Source of the DNA: Streptomyces violens
GTDB lineage: Bacteria > Actinomycetota > Actinomycetes > Streptomycetales > Streptomycetaceae
Reading direction: 5' to 3'
Assembly: GCF_000717745.1 (NCBI RefSeq)
Contig: NZ_JOBH01000002.1
Coordinates: forward strand, 62,001 to 126,000
DNA: 64,000 nt
In this document: piece by piece, positions 43,030-52,759 of the stretch
Layout of the letters: the number at the start of each line of letters is the position of its first letter
Position numbering within the stretch: the first letter of the stretch is position 1
Notes under the pieces: model-generated
The model's database searches: none
Told to the model about the DNA's origin: nothing
Seen by the model: only the letters and a program-made list of their open reading frames with translations
Translations under genes and position numbers: made by a program

Positions 43030-43113
43030 ATGGCCGACGTGGCCTTCGTCGTCACCACGCTCGCGGTCTTCGCGCTGGTGGCCCTCGTCGCCAAGGGGGT
43101 CACGAAGCTGTGA
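43030..43113 (+). CDS. 27-residue membrane peptide preceding kdpF
   Basis: ATG 43030 with AGGAG seven bases upstream. The product is one hydrophobic helix, VAFVVTTLAVFALVALVAKG, then a basic end. Its stop TGA overlaps the kdpF GTG (GTGA), which is strong evidence of translation. It may be a second KdpF-like stabilising subunit. It is too short for most gene finders. Confidence 0.65.
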   Translation: MADVAFVVTTLAVFALVALVAKGVTKL

Positions 43114-43199
43114 CCACCGAAAACATCGTCGGCCTCGTCGTGGCCGCCGCCCTGCTGGGCTATCTCGTCCTCGCCCTCATCGACCCCGAGAGGTTCTGA
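43110..43199 (+). CDS. kdpF: KdpF, small subunit of the K+-ATPase
   Basis: 29 residues from GTG 43110, a single helix ending [13 protein letters not shown], which matches the KdpF ending (GYLVYALIxxExF). It stabilises the KdpABC complex in the membrane. It overlaps the peptide gene before it by 4 bp and lies 7 bp before kdpA. Confidence 0.85.
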   Translation: MTTENIVGLVVAAALLGYLVLALIDPERF

Positions 43200-43206
43200 G
43201 CGCGAC

Positions 43207-44871
43207 ATGAGCCCCGTACTTGCCGGCGTGCTCCAGCTGCTGGCACTGATGGCCGCGCTGGCGCTCGCGTACCGCCCGCTCGGTGACTACATGGCCCGGG
43301 TCTACTCCTCGCCGCGCCACCTGCGAGTGGAGAAGTGGATCTACAAGGGCATCGGCGCCCACCCGGACACGGGGATGCGCTGGCCCGCGTACCTGCGCGG
43401 GGTGCTGGTCTTCTCCGCGGCCGGCGTGCTCTTCCTGTACCTGCTGCAGCGGCTCCAGGGCTCCCTGCCCGGCTCGCTCGGCTTCGCCTCGATCGACCCG
43501 GACCAGGCGTTCAACACCGCCGCCTCCTTCGTCTCCAACACCAACTGGCAGTCGTACGCGGGCGAACAGGCCATGGGCCACGTCGTGCAGACCGGCGGCC
43601 TGGCGGTACAGAACTTCGTCTCGGCGGCGGTCGGCATGGCCGTCGCGGTCGCTCTCGTACGCGGCTTCGCCAGGTCTCGTACCGGCGAACTGGGCAACTT
43701 CTGGGCCGACTTGGTACGCGGCACCGTCCGCATCCTGCTGCCGATATCCGTCATCGGCGCGATCATCCTGGTCGCCTGCGGCGCGATCCAGAACTTCGCC
43801 GGCATTCACGAGGTCGGCCAGTTCCTGGGCGGTCAGCAGCAGTGGCAGGGCGGCGCCTATGCCTCGCAGGAGGTCATCAAGGAGCTGGGCACCAACGGTG
43901 GCGGTCTCGCCAACGCCAACAGCGCCCACCCCTTCGAGAACCCCAACGGCTTCACCAACCTCTTCGAGGTCTTCCTGATCCTGCTCATCCCCTTCGCGAT
44001 GACCCGGACCTTCGGCCGGATGGTCGGCTCGCTCAAGCAGGGCTATGCGCTGCTCGGCACGATGGCCGTGATCTGGGTGGGCTTCACCGCCCTGATGATG
44101 TGGACCGAGTTCCACCACGGCGGGCCCGCGCTGCAGGCCGCGGGCGGCGCGATGGAGGGCAAGGAGACCCGCTTCGGCATCGGCGGCTCCTCGATCTTCG
44201 CCGTCGCCACCACCCTCACCTCGACCGGCGCGGTCGATGCCTTCCACTCCTCCCTCACCGGCTTCGGCGGCGGTCTCACGCTGCTGGGCATGCAGTTGGG
44301 CGAGATCGCGCCCGGCGGCGTGGGCTCCGGGCTGTACGGGATGCTGATCATGGCGATCATCGCGGTGTTCCTCGCCGGGCTGATGGTCGGGCGGACGCCC
44401 GAGTACCTGGGCAAGAAGATCGGCACGCGGCAGATCAAGCTCGCCGCCTGCTACATCCTCATCACCCCGGCGCTGGTGCTGTGTTTCACCGCCGCCGCGA
44501 TGGCCCTGCCCACACCGCCGCACTCGATGGCCAACTCCGGTGCGCACGGCTTCTCGGAGATCCTGTACGCCTACACCTCCGGCGCCAACAACAACGGTTC
44601 GGCCTTCGCCGGGCTCAACGCCGACACCCCGTGGTTCAACACCACCATCGGGCTGGCCATGCTGCTCGGCCGCTTCCTGCCGATGATCTTCGTCCTCGCG
44701 CTGGCCGGCTCTCTCGCCGAGCAGGCGCCTACGCCGGTCACCGCGGGCACCCTCCGTACGGAGAAACCGCTGTTCACCGGCCTGCTGGTCGGCTCGATCC
44801 TGATCATCACCGGCCTGACCTACTTCCCCGCCCTCGCGCTGGGCCCGCTCGCCGAAGGACTGGCGTCATGA
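43207..44871 (+). CDS. kdpA: KdpA, potassium-binding/translocating subunit
   Basis: 554 residues, ~10 membrane helices. The four selectivity-filter regions are visible: [59 protein letters not shown] and [15 protein letters not shown]. It imports K+ at high affinity when K+ is scarce, powered by KdpB. The stop overlaps the kdpB start (ATGA). Confidence 0.96.
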   Translation: MSPVLAGVLQLLALMAALALAYRPLGDYMARVYSSPRHLRVEKWIYKGIGAHPDTGMRWPAYLRGVLVFSAAGVLFLYLLQRLQGSLPGSLGFASIDPDQAFNTAASFVSNTNWQSYAGEQAMGHVVQTGGLAVQNFVSAAVGMAVAVALVRGFARSRTGELGNFWADLVRGTVRILLPISVIGAIILVACGAIQNFAGIHEVGQFLGGQQQWQGGAYASQEVIKELGTNGGGLANANSAHPFENPNGFTNLFEVFLILLIPFAMTRTFGRMVGSLKQGYALLGTMAVIWVGFTALMMWTEFHHGGPALQAAGGAMEGKETRFGIGGSSIFAVATTLTSTGAVDAFHSSLTGFGGGLTLLGMQLGEIAPGGVGSGLYGMLIMAIIAVFLAGLMVGRTPEYLGKKIGTRQIKLAACYILITPALVLCFTAAAMALPTPPHSMANSGAHGFSEILYAYTSGANNNGSAFAGLNADTPWFNTTIGLAMLLGRFLPMIFVLALAGSLAEQAPTPVTAGTLRTEKPLFTGLLVGSILIITGLTYFPALALGPLAEGLAS

Positions 44872-47018
44872 CCATCGACACCACGAAGCAAAAAGCCGAC
44901 ACCGTGAAGCAAGAACACGTGCTGCCCACCGCTCCGCCCACCCGCGCCCCGCACCAGGACCTGCCGACCGGACACGAGAGTCAAGGGCGCGTCGGCGCCG
45001 GCCTGTTCGCTCCCGGGCAGTTGGTGAAGTCGCTGCCGGACGCGGTACGCAAGCTCGACCCGCGCGTCATGGTGAAGTCACCCGTGATGTTCGTGGTCCT
45101 GGTCGGCTCGGCGCTGACCACCGCGTTCTCCTTCACGGACCCGGGTGACTGGTTCGGCTGGACGATCAGTGCCTGGCTCTGGCTGACCGTCCTCTTCGCG
45201 AACCTGGCGGAGGCCGTGGCCGAGGGCCGCGGCAAGGCCCAGGCGGACACCCTGCGCAAGGCCAAGACCGACACCGTGGCCCGCCGCCTCGCCGGTGACA
45301 CGGAGGAGCACGCTCCCGGTACCGCACTGCGCGTCGGCGACCGGGTGGTGTGCGAGGCGGGCGACGTCATCCCCGGTGACGGCGACGTCGTCGAGGGCGT
45401 GGCGTCGGTCGACGAGTCCGCGATCACGGGCGAATCGGCGCCGGTCATCCGGGAGTCCGGCGGCGACCGTTCCGCGGTCACCGGCGGTACCAAGGTGCTG
45501 TCCGACCGCATCGTCATCAGGATCACGGCCAAGCCCGGCGAGACGTTCATCGACCGGATGATCAACCTGGTCGAGGGCGCGGCCCGGCAGAAGACACCCA
45601 ACGAGATCGCGCTGAACATCCTGCTCGCGTCCCTCACGATCGTCTTCCTGCTCGCCGTGACCACCCTGCCGCCGTTCGCGTCGTACGCGGGCAGGCATCT
45701 GACCCTGGTCGTCCTGGTGGCCCTGCTGGTCTGCCTCATCCCGACCACGATCGGCGCGCTGCTCTCCGCGATCGGCATCGCCGGCATGGACCGCCTCGTC
45801 CAGCGCAACGTCCTGGCGATGTCCGGACGTGCCGTCGAGGCCGCGGGCGACGTCTCCACCCTCCTGCTGGACAAGACCGGCACGATCACCCTCGGCAACC
45901 GGCAGGCCGCCGAGTTCGTCCCCGTACGCGGCACCACCGCCTCCGATGTCGCGAGCGCCGCCCAACTCTCCTCGCTGGCCGACGAGACCCCCGAAGGCCG
46001 CTCCGTCGTCGTGCTGGCCAAGGAGAAGTACGGGCTGCGCGAGCGCACTCAGGGGGAGCTCGCGCACGCGGAGTGGATCGCCTTCACCGCGCAGACCCGG
46101 ATGTCGGGCGTCGACGTCGACGGGCGCAGCATCCGTAAGGGCGCGGCCGGTTCGGTCCTCGCCTGGGTCAGGGAAGAGGGTGGCACGGTCCCCGAGGACG
46201 CCGGCGAGATCGTCAACGCCATCTCGCAACAAGGCGGCACGCCCCTGCTGGTCGCCGTCGAGGACGCCGACGGGGCACGGGTGCTGGGCGTCATCCACCT
46301 CAAGGACGTGGTGAAGGAGGGGATGCGGGAGCGGTTCGAGGAGCTGCGCCGGATGGGCATCAAGACCGTCATGATCACGGGTGACAACCCGCTGACCGCC
46401 AAGGCCATCGCGGACGAGGCGGGCGTGGACGACTTCCTCGCCGAGGCCACGCCCGAGGACAAGATGGCGCTCATCAAGCGGGAGCAGGCCGGCGGCAAGC
46501 TGGTCGCGATGACGGGCGACGGCACGAACGACGCTCCGGCGCTGGCCCAGGCGGACGTGGGCGTGGCCATGAACACCGGCACCTCCGCCGCCAAGGAGGC
46601 CGGCAACATGGTCGACCTCGACTCCAACCCCACCAAGCTGATCGAGATCGTCGAGATCGGCAAGCAACTGCTCATCACCCGGGGCGCGTTGACGACCTTC
46701 TCGATCGCCAATGACGTCGCCAAGTACTTCGCGATCATCCCGGCGCTGTTCGCCGCGGTCTATCCGGGCCTGGACAAGCTCAACATCATGCGGCTGTCCT
46801 CTCCCGACTCCGCGATCCTCGCCGCGGTCATCTTCAACGCGCTGATCATCATCGCGCTGGTACCGCTGGCCCTGAAAGGCGTCCAGTACCGGCCGACCAG
46901 CGCGGACAAGATGCTCCGCCGCAACCTCGGGCTCTACGGGCTCGGCGGCCTCGTCGCCCCCTTCCTCGGCATCAAACTCATCGACCTGCTTCTCTCCCTC
47001 ATCCCCGGAATCGGCTGA
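44868..47018 (+). CDS. kdpB: KdpB, P-type ATPase catalytic subunit
   Basis: 716 residues from ATG 44868. P-type motifs: TGES in [18 protein letters not shown], the phosphorylated Asp in [18 protein letters not shown], and [39 protein letters not shown]. The KdpB-type N-terminus is somewhat extended (about 35 extra Pro/Thr/Gln-rich residues before [11 protein letters not shown]). It hydrolyses ATP to drive K+ uptake through KdpA. Overlaps kdpA by 4 bp; kdpC follows after 8 bp. Confidence 0.96.
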   Translation: MTIDTTKQKADTVKQEHVLPTAPPTRAPHQDLPTGHESQGRVGAGLFAPGQLVKSLPDAVRKLDPRVMVKSPVMFVVLVGSALTTAFSFTDPGDWFGWTISAWLWLTVLFANLAEAVAEGRGKAQADTLRKAKTDTVARRLAGDTEEHAPGTALRVGDRVVCEAGDVIPGDGDVVEGVASVDESAITGESAPVIRESGGDRSAVTGGTKVLSDRIVIRITAKPGETFIDRMINLVEGAARQKTPNEIALNILLASLTIVFLLAVTTLPPFASYAGRHLTLVVLVALLVCLIPTTIGALLSAIGIAGMDRLVQRNVLAMSGRAVEAAGDVSTLLLDKTGTITLGNRQAAEFVPVRGTTASDVASAAQLSSLADETPEGRSVVVLAKEKYGLRERTQGELAHAEWIAFTAQTRMSGVDVDGRSIRKGAAGSVLAWVREEGGTVPEDAGEIVNAISQQGGTPLLVAVEDADGARVLGVIHLKDVVKEGMRERFEELRRMGIKTVMITGDNPLTAKAIADEAGVDDFLAEATPEDKMALIKREQAGGKLVAMTGDGTNDAPALAQADVGVAMNTGTSAAKEAGNMVDLDSNPTKLIEIVEIGKQLLITRGALTTFSIANDVAKYFAIIPALFAAVYPGLDKLNIMRLSSPDSAILAAVIFNALIIIALVPLALKGVQYRPTSADKMLRRNLGLYGLGGLVAPFLGIKLIDLLLSLIPGIG

Positions 47019-47026
47019 TCACGGTC

Positions 47027-47689
47027 ATGAACAACTCGGTCCTCCACACCGCCCGGCTCGTCGGCGCGGGCCTGCGCGCCCTGCTGCTCCTGACCGTCGT
47101 GTGCGGCGTGCTCTACCCGCTCGCGGTCACCGGCATCGCCCAGAGCCTCTTCCCCCACCAGGCCAACGGCTCGGAGATCGAGGCCGACGGCAAGGTGGTC
47201 GGCTCCGAACTGATCGGACAGCGCTACGACTTGCCGCTGAAGGGCGAGCAGACCCCGCGGCCGGACCTGAAGTGGTTCCAGCCCCGCCCCGCCAACGGCC
47301 TCGGCACCAACACCGTCAACACCCAGTACAGGCTCCTCGTCTCCGGCGCGACCAACCGCTCCGCCGACAGCCCGGAGCTGCTGACCTGGGTCGAGGACGC
47401 CAAGGCCGCCGTCATCAAGGACAACAGCGTGCCCGGTTACCGGGTACGGCCCTCCCAGGTACCCGCCGACGCGGTCACCTCCTCCGGCTCCGGCCTGGAC
47501 CCGGACATCTCCCCGCAGTACGCCCGCCTCCAGATCCACCGCGTCGCGGAGCGCAACCACCTCCCCGTCGCGCAGGTGGCCGAGCTGGTGAAGAAGCACA
47601 CCGAGGGCCGCGTCGCGGGCTTCATGGGTGAACCGCGGGTCAACGTCCTCCAACTGAACGTGGGGCTACGGGCCCTGACGGAGGGCTGA
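47027..47689 (+). CDS. kdpC: KdpC, K+-ATPase accessory subunit
   Basis: 220 residues. One N-terminal helix (LRALLLLTVVCGVLYPLAVT), then the KdpC domain: LIGQRYDLPLKGEQTPRPDL, WFQPRPANGLGTN, VPADAVTSSGSGLDPDISPQ, YARLQIHRVAERNHLPVAQV and RVNVLQLNVGLRAL. It assists ATP binding by KdpB. No kdpD or kdpE follows; the next gene is convergent, so the sensor pair must be elsewhere or absent. Confidence 0.95.
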   Translation: MNNSVLHTARLVGAGLRALLLLTVVCGVLYPLAVTGIAQSLFPHQANGSEIEADGKVVGSELIGQRYDLPLKGEQTPRPDLKWFQPRPANGLGTNTVNTQYRLLVSGATNRSADSPELLTWVEDAKAAVIKDNSVPGYRVRPSQVPADAVTSSGSGLDPDISPQYARLQIHRVAERNHLPVAQVAELVKKHTEGRVAGFMGEPRVNVLQLNVGLRALTEG

Positions 47690-47724
47690 GGACAGCACTT
47701 CAACTCACCGAACCCGAAAGGGTG

Positions 47725-48855
47725 TTACTCGACTGCCTGGTACACGGCGACGGCCGGTGCGCCGTGTTCGGAGGAGTACAGGTGGTTGTCCGTGTAGTTG
47801 CCGTCCGAGTCCACGTTGCGGTGGCTGTTGGTGCCGACGATCTGCGGCGCGCTGACCAGGTTCTTGACCATCGGACCGCCGGACGCGCCGCCGCCCATGT
47901 CGCAGTCCATCCGGAGCCGATCGTCCAGCGGATTCCACTCGGAGGCATCCACGGTGTCGCCGGCGCAGTACATCTGGTCCTCGCCGCTGAAGTCGCTGTC
48001 CGGCCGGTTGTAGCCGCGGCCGGGGTAGCCGAGGGAGAAGACCAGGTCGTTCTCCGGGGAGTTGGAGCGGAACTCGTACCCGTAGGCGCCGACCTCGTCC
48101 TGAAGGTAACCGCGCTGCTCGTCCTTCTTGACGACCATCGCGCCCATGTCCGCGTAGCGGTAGTCGGGTTCGTCGATCCACTGCTGGGGGACGACGGAGT
48201 AGTCCTTGACCCACACGCCGTACGGGGCGTCACCGCCCTTGGAACCCGGCAGGAAGATGCTGTTCTTGGTCCAGCCGCCGCTCTCCTTGTCGTAGAGGCA
48301 GTGCGCGGCGGTCCACAGCGTGGAGCGGTTCTCGTGCGTGATGACGGACGCCGTGCACTGTGCGGGCTTCCCGTTGGCCTGCTGGAACAGGAGGAGTCCG
48401 GTCTGCCGCCACGGCCACCGGTGCGGGAACGGCGTGCGCAGCGACCGGGACAGCTCGGGGTCGGCGGCCGGCCGCGCGTTGCGGTCCGCGCTCCCGGTGG
48501 CGCCCTTCGGGGGCGTCGGGCCGGCGGACATCGACACGTCGGGCAGGTCGGCGCGGCCGGTCGGGGTGCTCCGCTCCGGGGTTCTCTGCTTCGGGGTTCT
48601 CTGCTGCTGCGCGGAGGGCGCGTGGGCGGTGCCCGCGTCGGCGGGGTTGGCCATGGCCTCGGCTCTGCGCTCGGGGGTCCAGTAGGCGCGTACCGTACTG
48701 GACTTCGCGGTGTCACGGTCGACCTGTACTCCGGGAAGGCGGCTGCCCTCGCCGGCACCGGGCCCGGCGGCCTGTGCGGTGCTGCCGAGGGCGCCCAGTA
48801 AGGCTGAGGCGGCCATGGCAGCGACGGTGATCCTGATGCTTCCGGCTGGTCTCAT
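47725..48855 (-). CDS. Secreted trypsin-like (S1) serine endopeptidase
   Basis: 376 residues. Signal peptide (IRITVAAMAASALLGALGST then AQA), then a ~110-residue pro-region rich in Pro/Arg/Thr. The catalytic triad is visible: His in LWTAAHCLYD, Asp in YRYADMGAMVVKKDEQR, Ser in CDMGGGASGGPMVKNL. It resembles glutamyl-endopeptidase-like Streptomyces proteases that act outside the cell and are probably made as zymogens. The gene ends 36 bp from kdpC, with a small ACCC-GAAA-GGGT hairpin between. Confidence 0.85.
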   Translation of the reverse strand: MRPAGSIRITVAAMAASALLGALGSTAQAAGPGAGEGSRLPGVQVDRDTAKSSTVRAYWTPERRAEAMANPADAGTAHAPSAQQQRTPKQRTPERSTPTGRADLPDVSMSAGPTPPKGATGSADRNARPAADPELSRSLRTPFPHRWPWRQTGLLLFQQANGKPAQCTASVITHENRSTLWTAAHCLYDKESGGWTKNSIFLPGSKGGDAPYGVWVKDYSVVPQQWIDEPDYRYADMGAMVVKKDEQRGYLQDEVGAYGYEFRSNSPENDLVFSLGYPGRGYNRPDSDFSGEDQMYCAGDTVDASEWNPLDDRLRMDCDMGGGASGGPMVKNLVSAPQIVGTNSHRNVDSDGNYTDNHLYSSEHGAPAVAVYQAVE

Positions 48856-49189
48856 GCCGCGAGGAGATCACGCGCGCGCTCTTGTCATGAACCGGACAAT
48901 ACGGCAGGGCTGATTCCGCCCGAATTCTGGCCGACTGCCGGGGGTTGACAGTGCCGGGCCATGGACGGGCTGCCGCTCTCCCACCGTACGCGAACGTGCC
49001 CGAGGCCGCTCAGAAGAGGCCACAAGCTCTCCCCTTGGGTTCACGCATCGCAGCCGTTCGTCGACGTCCCGTCACCGAACGCCGGATTTCCGTCAGCAAC
49101 ACGTCAGGACGCGTACGTTTTTCCGCTCCAGCGGGCACATGGTTTCTGGCGCGCCCCGGAGGACCCCTGCTCCTCAAGGAGGAAATGCC
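48856..49189. other. Intergenic region between the protease and SAV_915 genes
   Basis: 334 bp without a convincing gene. A possible -35 TTGACA lies at 48945-48950 on the plus strand but no good -10 follows at 17-19 bp. A strong AAGGAGGAAA ribosome site ends the region. Nothing else stands out. Confidence 0.5.
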
Positions 49190-49663
49190 ATGACAGACGT
49201 CGTCTCACCGGCCGAAGAGCCGGAAACGCGTGGCCGGGGCCGGGCGGGAGCACTGTACGTACCCGTCCGGCCCGGGCCTGCCGGATATGCGGCCCGCCTG
49301 TTCCGTACGCCGCTCGGCGAACGTACCGCCGTCGGCTTCACCACCCTGCCCCAGCTGGTCAGCACGCTCGGCCCCGGCCAGGCGTGGATCAAGCTCTCCG
49401 AGCCGGCCCTACGGGCCCTGACCACCCCGCTGGGCATCACCCGTCTCCTGCTGAACCCCTCGCTCGCGGCCTCCACCGCGGCACCGAGCGCGCTCGCCGC
49501 GGCCCCGCGGCTCCCCCTCGCCATCCGGCGCGGCGGTATCCGGAGGCGCTCGGAAGTGACCACGACCCTGCCGAAGCGCTCGGACATGGCCACGGCACTG
49601 CATGCGATCGCCATCCGTCAATCTCTCGTGAAGACCGGCATCGTCGGCGCGAAGACCCCGTAG
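49190..49663 (+). CDS. SAV_915-family protein
   Basis: 157 residues from ATG 49190 with AAGGAGG. The family core is ALYVPVRPGPAGYAARLFRT then PLGERTAVGFTTLPQLVSTL and LGPGQAWIKLSEPALRALTT. The last ~55 residues are basic and low-complexity (LPLAIRRGGIRRRSEVTTTL) and may be a lineage-specific extension. Such proteins are found in multiple copies in Streptomyces; function unknown. Confidence 0.78.
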   Translation: MTDVVSPAEEPETRGRGRAGALYVPVRPGPAGYAARLFRTPLGERTAVGFTTLPQLVSTLGPGQAWIKLSEPALRALTTPLGITRLLLNPSLAASTAAPSALAAAPRLPLAIRRGGIRRRSEVTTTLPKRSDMATALHAIAIRQSLVKTGIVGAKTP

Positions 49664-49752
49664 GGACGGCGCCCCGCCGATCGAGAGCGAGGCATATGCG
49701 GCTGCCGGGCAGTGAACGGGCTTCGGTAAGGTCGGTCACGGAGGTTATGACT

Positions 49753-50202
49753 GTGACTGCGCGGCGGCGGACCCGGGCAGCGGGTGCCTGGGCGCACCTG
49801 CTGCTGGTCGTGGTGCTCGCGCTCGGCATCTTCGTCATGCACACGCTGGGCCATCCCGAGGGCTCCTCGCACGACGCGCACGCGCGCGACGACATGGTCT
49901 CGGTATCGGAACCGGCATCGATGCCGGAATCGGTACACGTCCAGGCCGTCGCGCACGCAGCGCCCTCCTCCCATGACGACGGCACGAAGCCGTCGTCGCA
50001 CAAGCCGGGTACGGGGATGGACATGACCTCCCTGTGCGTGGCGATCCTCGGCGCGGGCGTCCTCATCGGGCTGCTCCGGGCCGCGCTCGGCAGCCGGGCC
50101 GACTGGCTGGTGCGACTCCGCGCCGGCCTCGTCGCCGCCCTCCGCCCGAACGCCCCGCCGCCCCGACCCGACCTCGCCCAACTGTCGATCCTGCGGATAT
50201 AG
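49753..50202 (+). CDS. DUF6153-family membrane protein
   Basis: 149 residues from GTG 49753 (GGAGG eight bases upstream; ATG 49747 is too close to it). One N-terminal helix (WAHLLLVVVLALGIFVMHTL), an extracytoplasmic His/Asp/Ser-rich loop (GHPEGSSHDAHARDDM) and a second helix (SLCVAILGAGVLIGLLRAAL). The family usually neighbours DUF305 lipoproteins, as here, and is suspected in copper handling. Separated from the DUF305 gene by 94 bp. Confidence 0.72.
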   Translation: MTARRRTRAAGAWAHLLLVVVLALGIFVMHTLGHPEGSSHDAHARDDMVSVSEPASMPESVHVQAVAHAAPSSHDDGTKPSSHKPGTGMDMTSLCVAILGAGVLIGLLRAALGSRADWLVRLRAGLVAALRPNAPPPRPDLAQLSILRI

Positions 50203-50296
50203 GCCGAACCGCCACCGCGGGCGCGCTTCTCGCTGCCCGCGCACCGTTCGGTACAGAGTCACACCACTCCGCAGAACAGACACACGAGGTTTTCGC

Positions 50297-50989
50297 ATGA
50301 CCACCATCAAGCGCAGTGTGCGCCGCCGTGCCCAGCTCCGCCGTATCGCCCTGGTGACCACAGCCGTCACCGCCGGGCTGGTACTCACCGCCTGCGGCAG
50401 CGGCAGCGACACGGGCAACTCGCAGCACCACGACGGCAAGGCATCGGCAACGGCCACCCCGAACAAGGGTGAGAACCCCGCCCCCGGGCAGTTCAACGAC
50501 GCGGACGTGATGTTCGCGCAGATGATGATCCCCCACCACCAGCAGGCCATGGAGATGTCCGAGCTGGTCGACGGGCGCGCCGAGGACGCGGAGATCAAGG
50601 AACTGGCCGCGGAGATCGCGAAGGCCCAGGGCCCGGAGATCGAGAAGATGCGCTCCTGGCTCAAGGCGTGGGGCAAGCCCGAGTCCCCCAGCAGCATGCC
50701 CGGCATGGACCACGGCTCCGGCGGCATGGAGCACGGCTCCGGCGGGACGCATGAGATGTCCGGGATGATGACCGCCAAGGACATGAAGGAGCTGAAGGCC
50801 GCCAAGGGCACGGACTTCGACAAGAAGTTCGCGGAGATGATGATCGGCCACCACGACGGTGCGATCGACATGGCCAAGGACGAGCAGCAGAACGGCAAGA
50901 ACGCCACGGCCAAGAAGCTCGCGGCGGACGTGGTCAAGGGCCAGTCCACCGAGGTCGAGCAGCTGAAGAAGATCCTCGACCGGCTCTGA
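50297..50989 (+). CDS. DUF305 lipoprotein
   Basis: 230 residues, ACGAGG before the ATG. Lipobox TAGLVLTACGSGSDTG: signal peptidase II would cleave before Cys, leaving a membrane-anchored lipoprotein. Two DUF305 modules: VMFAQMMIPHHQQAMEMSEL and KFAEMMIGHHDGAIDMAKDE, with a Met/His-rich linker (MPGMDHGSGGMEHGSGG). The paired His and Met residues suggest copper or another soft-metal ligand; function is not proven. Confidence 0.88.
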   Translation: MTTIKRSVRRRAQLRRIALVTTAVTAGLVLTACGSGSDTGNSQHHDGKASATATPNKGENPAPGQFNDADVMFAQMMIPHHQQAMEMSELVDGRAEDAEIKELAAEIAKAQGPEIEKMRSWLKAWGKPESPSSMPGMDHGSGGMEHGSGGTHEMSGMMTAKDMKELKAAKGTDFDKKFAEMMIGHHDGAIDMAKDEQQNGKNATAKKLAADVVKGQSTEVEQLKKILDRL

Positions 50990-51073
50990 GTCGCCCGGCG
51001 CCCGGTGGCCCTCCGGCGGGTTCTCCCGCGCGTGGGCCGCCGGGCAGCCATCCGGTCCGGCAGAATCCACCGC

Positions 51074-51409
51074 ATGAAGTACGTGTTGCTGATCTGCGAC
51101 GGCGAGACGGTCTCCCCCAGCAACGAGGAGCTTGCGGCGGACCCCGTACATCAGGCGTGGCTGGCCGACCTGGAACGGCGTGGTGGCGCGCTCGTCGGCG
51201 CGCGGTTGCGTCCGGTGGTGGACGCGACCACGGTCCGGGTCCGGGAGGGCGAAACCCTGGTTTCTGACGGGCCGTTCGCCGAGACCAAGGACTTCGTCGG
51301 CGGTGTGGTGATCGTCGAGTGCGCGGACCTGGACGAGGCGATCGAGATCGCCGCGGGTCATCCGTACGCGCGGTGGGGCGGGGTCGAGATCCGCCCCGTC
51401 TGGGAATGA
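51074..51409 (+). CDS. DGPF (YCII-like) protein of the second ECF42 pair
   Basis: 111 residues from ATG 51074. Same family as the 5171 gene: MKYVLLICDGETVSPSNEEL, ETLVSDGPFAETKDFVGGVV and the end GGVEIRPVWE, so it is a paralogue, not a copy. Stop overlaps the sigma start by 4 bp (ATGA). I do not see an ECF42-type motif just upstream. Confidence 0.85.
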   Translation: MKYVLLICDGETVSPSNEELAADPVHQAWLADLERRGGALVGARLRPVVDATTVRVREGETLVSDGPFAETKDFVGGVVIVECADLDEAIEIAAGHPYARWGGVEIRPVWE

Positions 51410-52668
51410 CCGCGCCCGGCGACCCGGTACGAGCGGCGGTCGAGGCGGCCTACCGGGAGGAGTGGGGCCAAGTCGTCGCGACCCTGATCGGGCTCACAGG
51501 GGACTGGGACCTGGCCGAGGACTGCGCGCAGGACGCGTTCGCCGCCGCGCTGGGGAGCTGGCCGCGCGACGGCGTGCCGCGCCGGCCGGGCGCCTGGCTC
51601 ACCACGACGGCCCGCAACCGCGCGCTCGACCGGCTGCGCCGCGACGCGGCAGGCGCGGCCAAGCTGCGCCAACTCGCCGTGCTGGCACGCGACCGCGACC
51701 CGCAGGATCCGTCGACAGGCGCGCCGACGGCGGACGTCCCGGACGAGCGGCTGCGGCTGATCTTCACGTGCTGCCACCCGGCGCTGCCGTTCCCGGCGCG
51801 GGTCGCGCTCACCCTGCGTACGCTGGCCGGCCTGAGCACCGCCGAGATCGCCAGGGCCTTTCTGACCACCGAGCCCACGATGGCGCAGCGCCTGGTCCGC
51901 GCCAAGCGCAAGATCCAGGAGGCCGGAATCCCTTACCGGGTCCCGCCCGCCGAGCTCCTCCCGGAACGGCTCGCCGCCGTCCTCGCGGTGCTCTACCTGA
52001 TCTTCAACGAGGGCTACGACGAGGACTTCCACGAGAGTGACGGGGAGGGCGACCTACGCCGGGGACCGGCCGCCGAGGCCATCCGGCTGACCCGGGTCCT
52101 GGTCCGGCTGATGCCATCCGAACCCGAGCCGCGCGGACTGCTCGCGCTGATGCTGCTGCACGAGGCCCGGCGCGCGACGCGTACGGTCGACGGCGTGCTG
52201 GTCGCGCTGGAGGACCAGGACCGTTCCCGGTGGGACCGGGCGCTGATCGCCGAGGGCGTGGCGACGCTCGACGAGGCGCTGGCGATGCGGCGTGCCGGGC
52301 CGTACCAGGTGCAGGCTGCGATCGCCGCCTGCCACGCCACCGCACCGGACGCGGCGAGCACGGACTGGCCGGGGATCGCCACGCTGTACGCGCAGCTCAG
52401 CCGGCTGGTGTCCTCCCCGGTCGTGGAGCTCAACCGTGCCGTCGCGGTCGCGATGGCGCACGGGATTCCGGCCGGCCTGGCACTGGTCGACGAGCTGACG
52501 GCGTCGGGCCGGCTCGACCGGTACCACCTGCTGCCCGCGACCCGGGCCGACCTGCTCCGCCGAGCCGGCCGGGTCGCCGAGGCCAAGGCGGCGTACGAGG
52601 AGGCCCTGAAGCTGGCGCCGACCGAGCCCGAGCGCCGGTATCTGACCAACCGCCTCCGCGCCCTCTGA
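51406..52668 (+). CDS. Second ECF42-family sigma factor with C-terminal extension
   Basis: 420 residues from ATG 51406. Sigma-2: EDCAQDAFAAALGSWPRDGV and GAWLTTTARNRALDRLRRD. Sigma-4: TLRTLAGLSTAEIARAFLTT then EPTMAQRLVRAKRKIQ. Extension: VLYLIFNEGYDEDF, GPYQVQAAIAACHATAPDAA, SSPVVELNRAVAVAMAHG. Same architecture as the 5539 gene but sequence-divergent, suggesting separate targets. The next gene has a near-perfect ECF42 promoter and is a likely target of this factor. Confidence 0.88.
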   Translation: MTAPGDPVRAAVEAAYREEWGQVVATLIGLTGDWDLAEDCAQDAFAAALGSWPRDGVPRRPGAWLTTTARNRALDRLRRDAAGAAKLRQLAVLARDRDPQDPSTGAPTADVPDERLRLIFTCCHPALPFPARVALTLRTLAGLSTAEIARAFLTTEPTMAQRLVRAKRKIQEAGIPYRVPPAELLPERLAAVLAVLYLIFNEGYDEDFHESDGEGDLRRGPAAEAIRLTRVLVRLMPSEPEPRGLLALMLLHEARRATRTVDGVLVALEDQDRSRWDRALIAEGVATLDEALAMRRAGPYQVQAAIAACHATAPDAASTDWPGIATLYAQLSRLVSSPVVELNRAVAVAMAHGIPAGLALVDELTASGRLDRYHLLPATRADLLRRAGRVAEAKAAYEEALKLAPTEPERRYLTNRLRAL

Positions 52669-52695
52669 AAAATCCGGAGAATTTCCGTGCCGCCA

Positions 52696-52722
52696 TGTCG
52701 ATTCCGGGCGGCGCCCTTCGTC
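52696..52722 (+). promoter_or_regulatory. ECF42-type promoter of the DUF899 gene
   Basis: TGTCGA (52696-52701), 17 nt, CGTC (52719-52722), exactly the ECF42 consensus and spacing (TGTCGA, then CGA/TC). The DUF899 ATG is 37 bp further on, with GAAGGAG. It lies 27 bp after the sigma-factor stop. Confidence 0.8.
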
Positions 52723-52759
52723 GGTGGGGTGACAGTCCACAGGGACGAAGGAGAATCTC

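Noticed and set aside
43335..44867. Long open frame overlapping kdpA in another phase
   Set aside because: It is arginine- and proline-rich, matches nothing and is only joined to the true kdpB frame by chance; kdpB starts at 44868.
48961..49752. Long upstream extension of the DUF6153 frame
   Set aside because: The extension overlaps the SAV_915 gene in another frame, has no coding character and no ribosome site.
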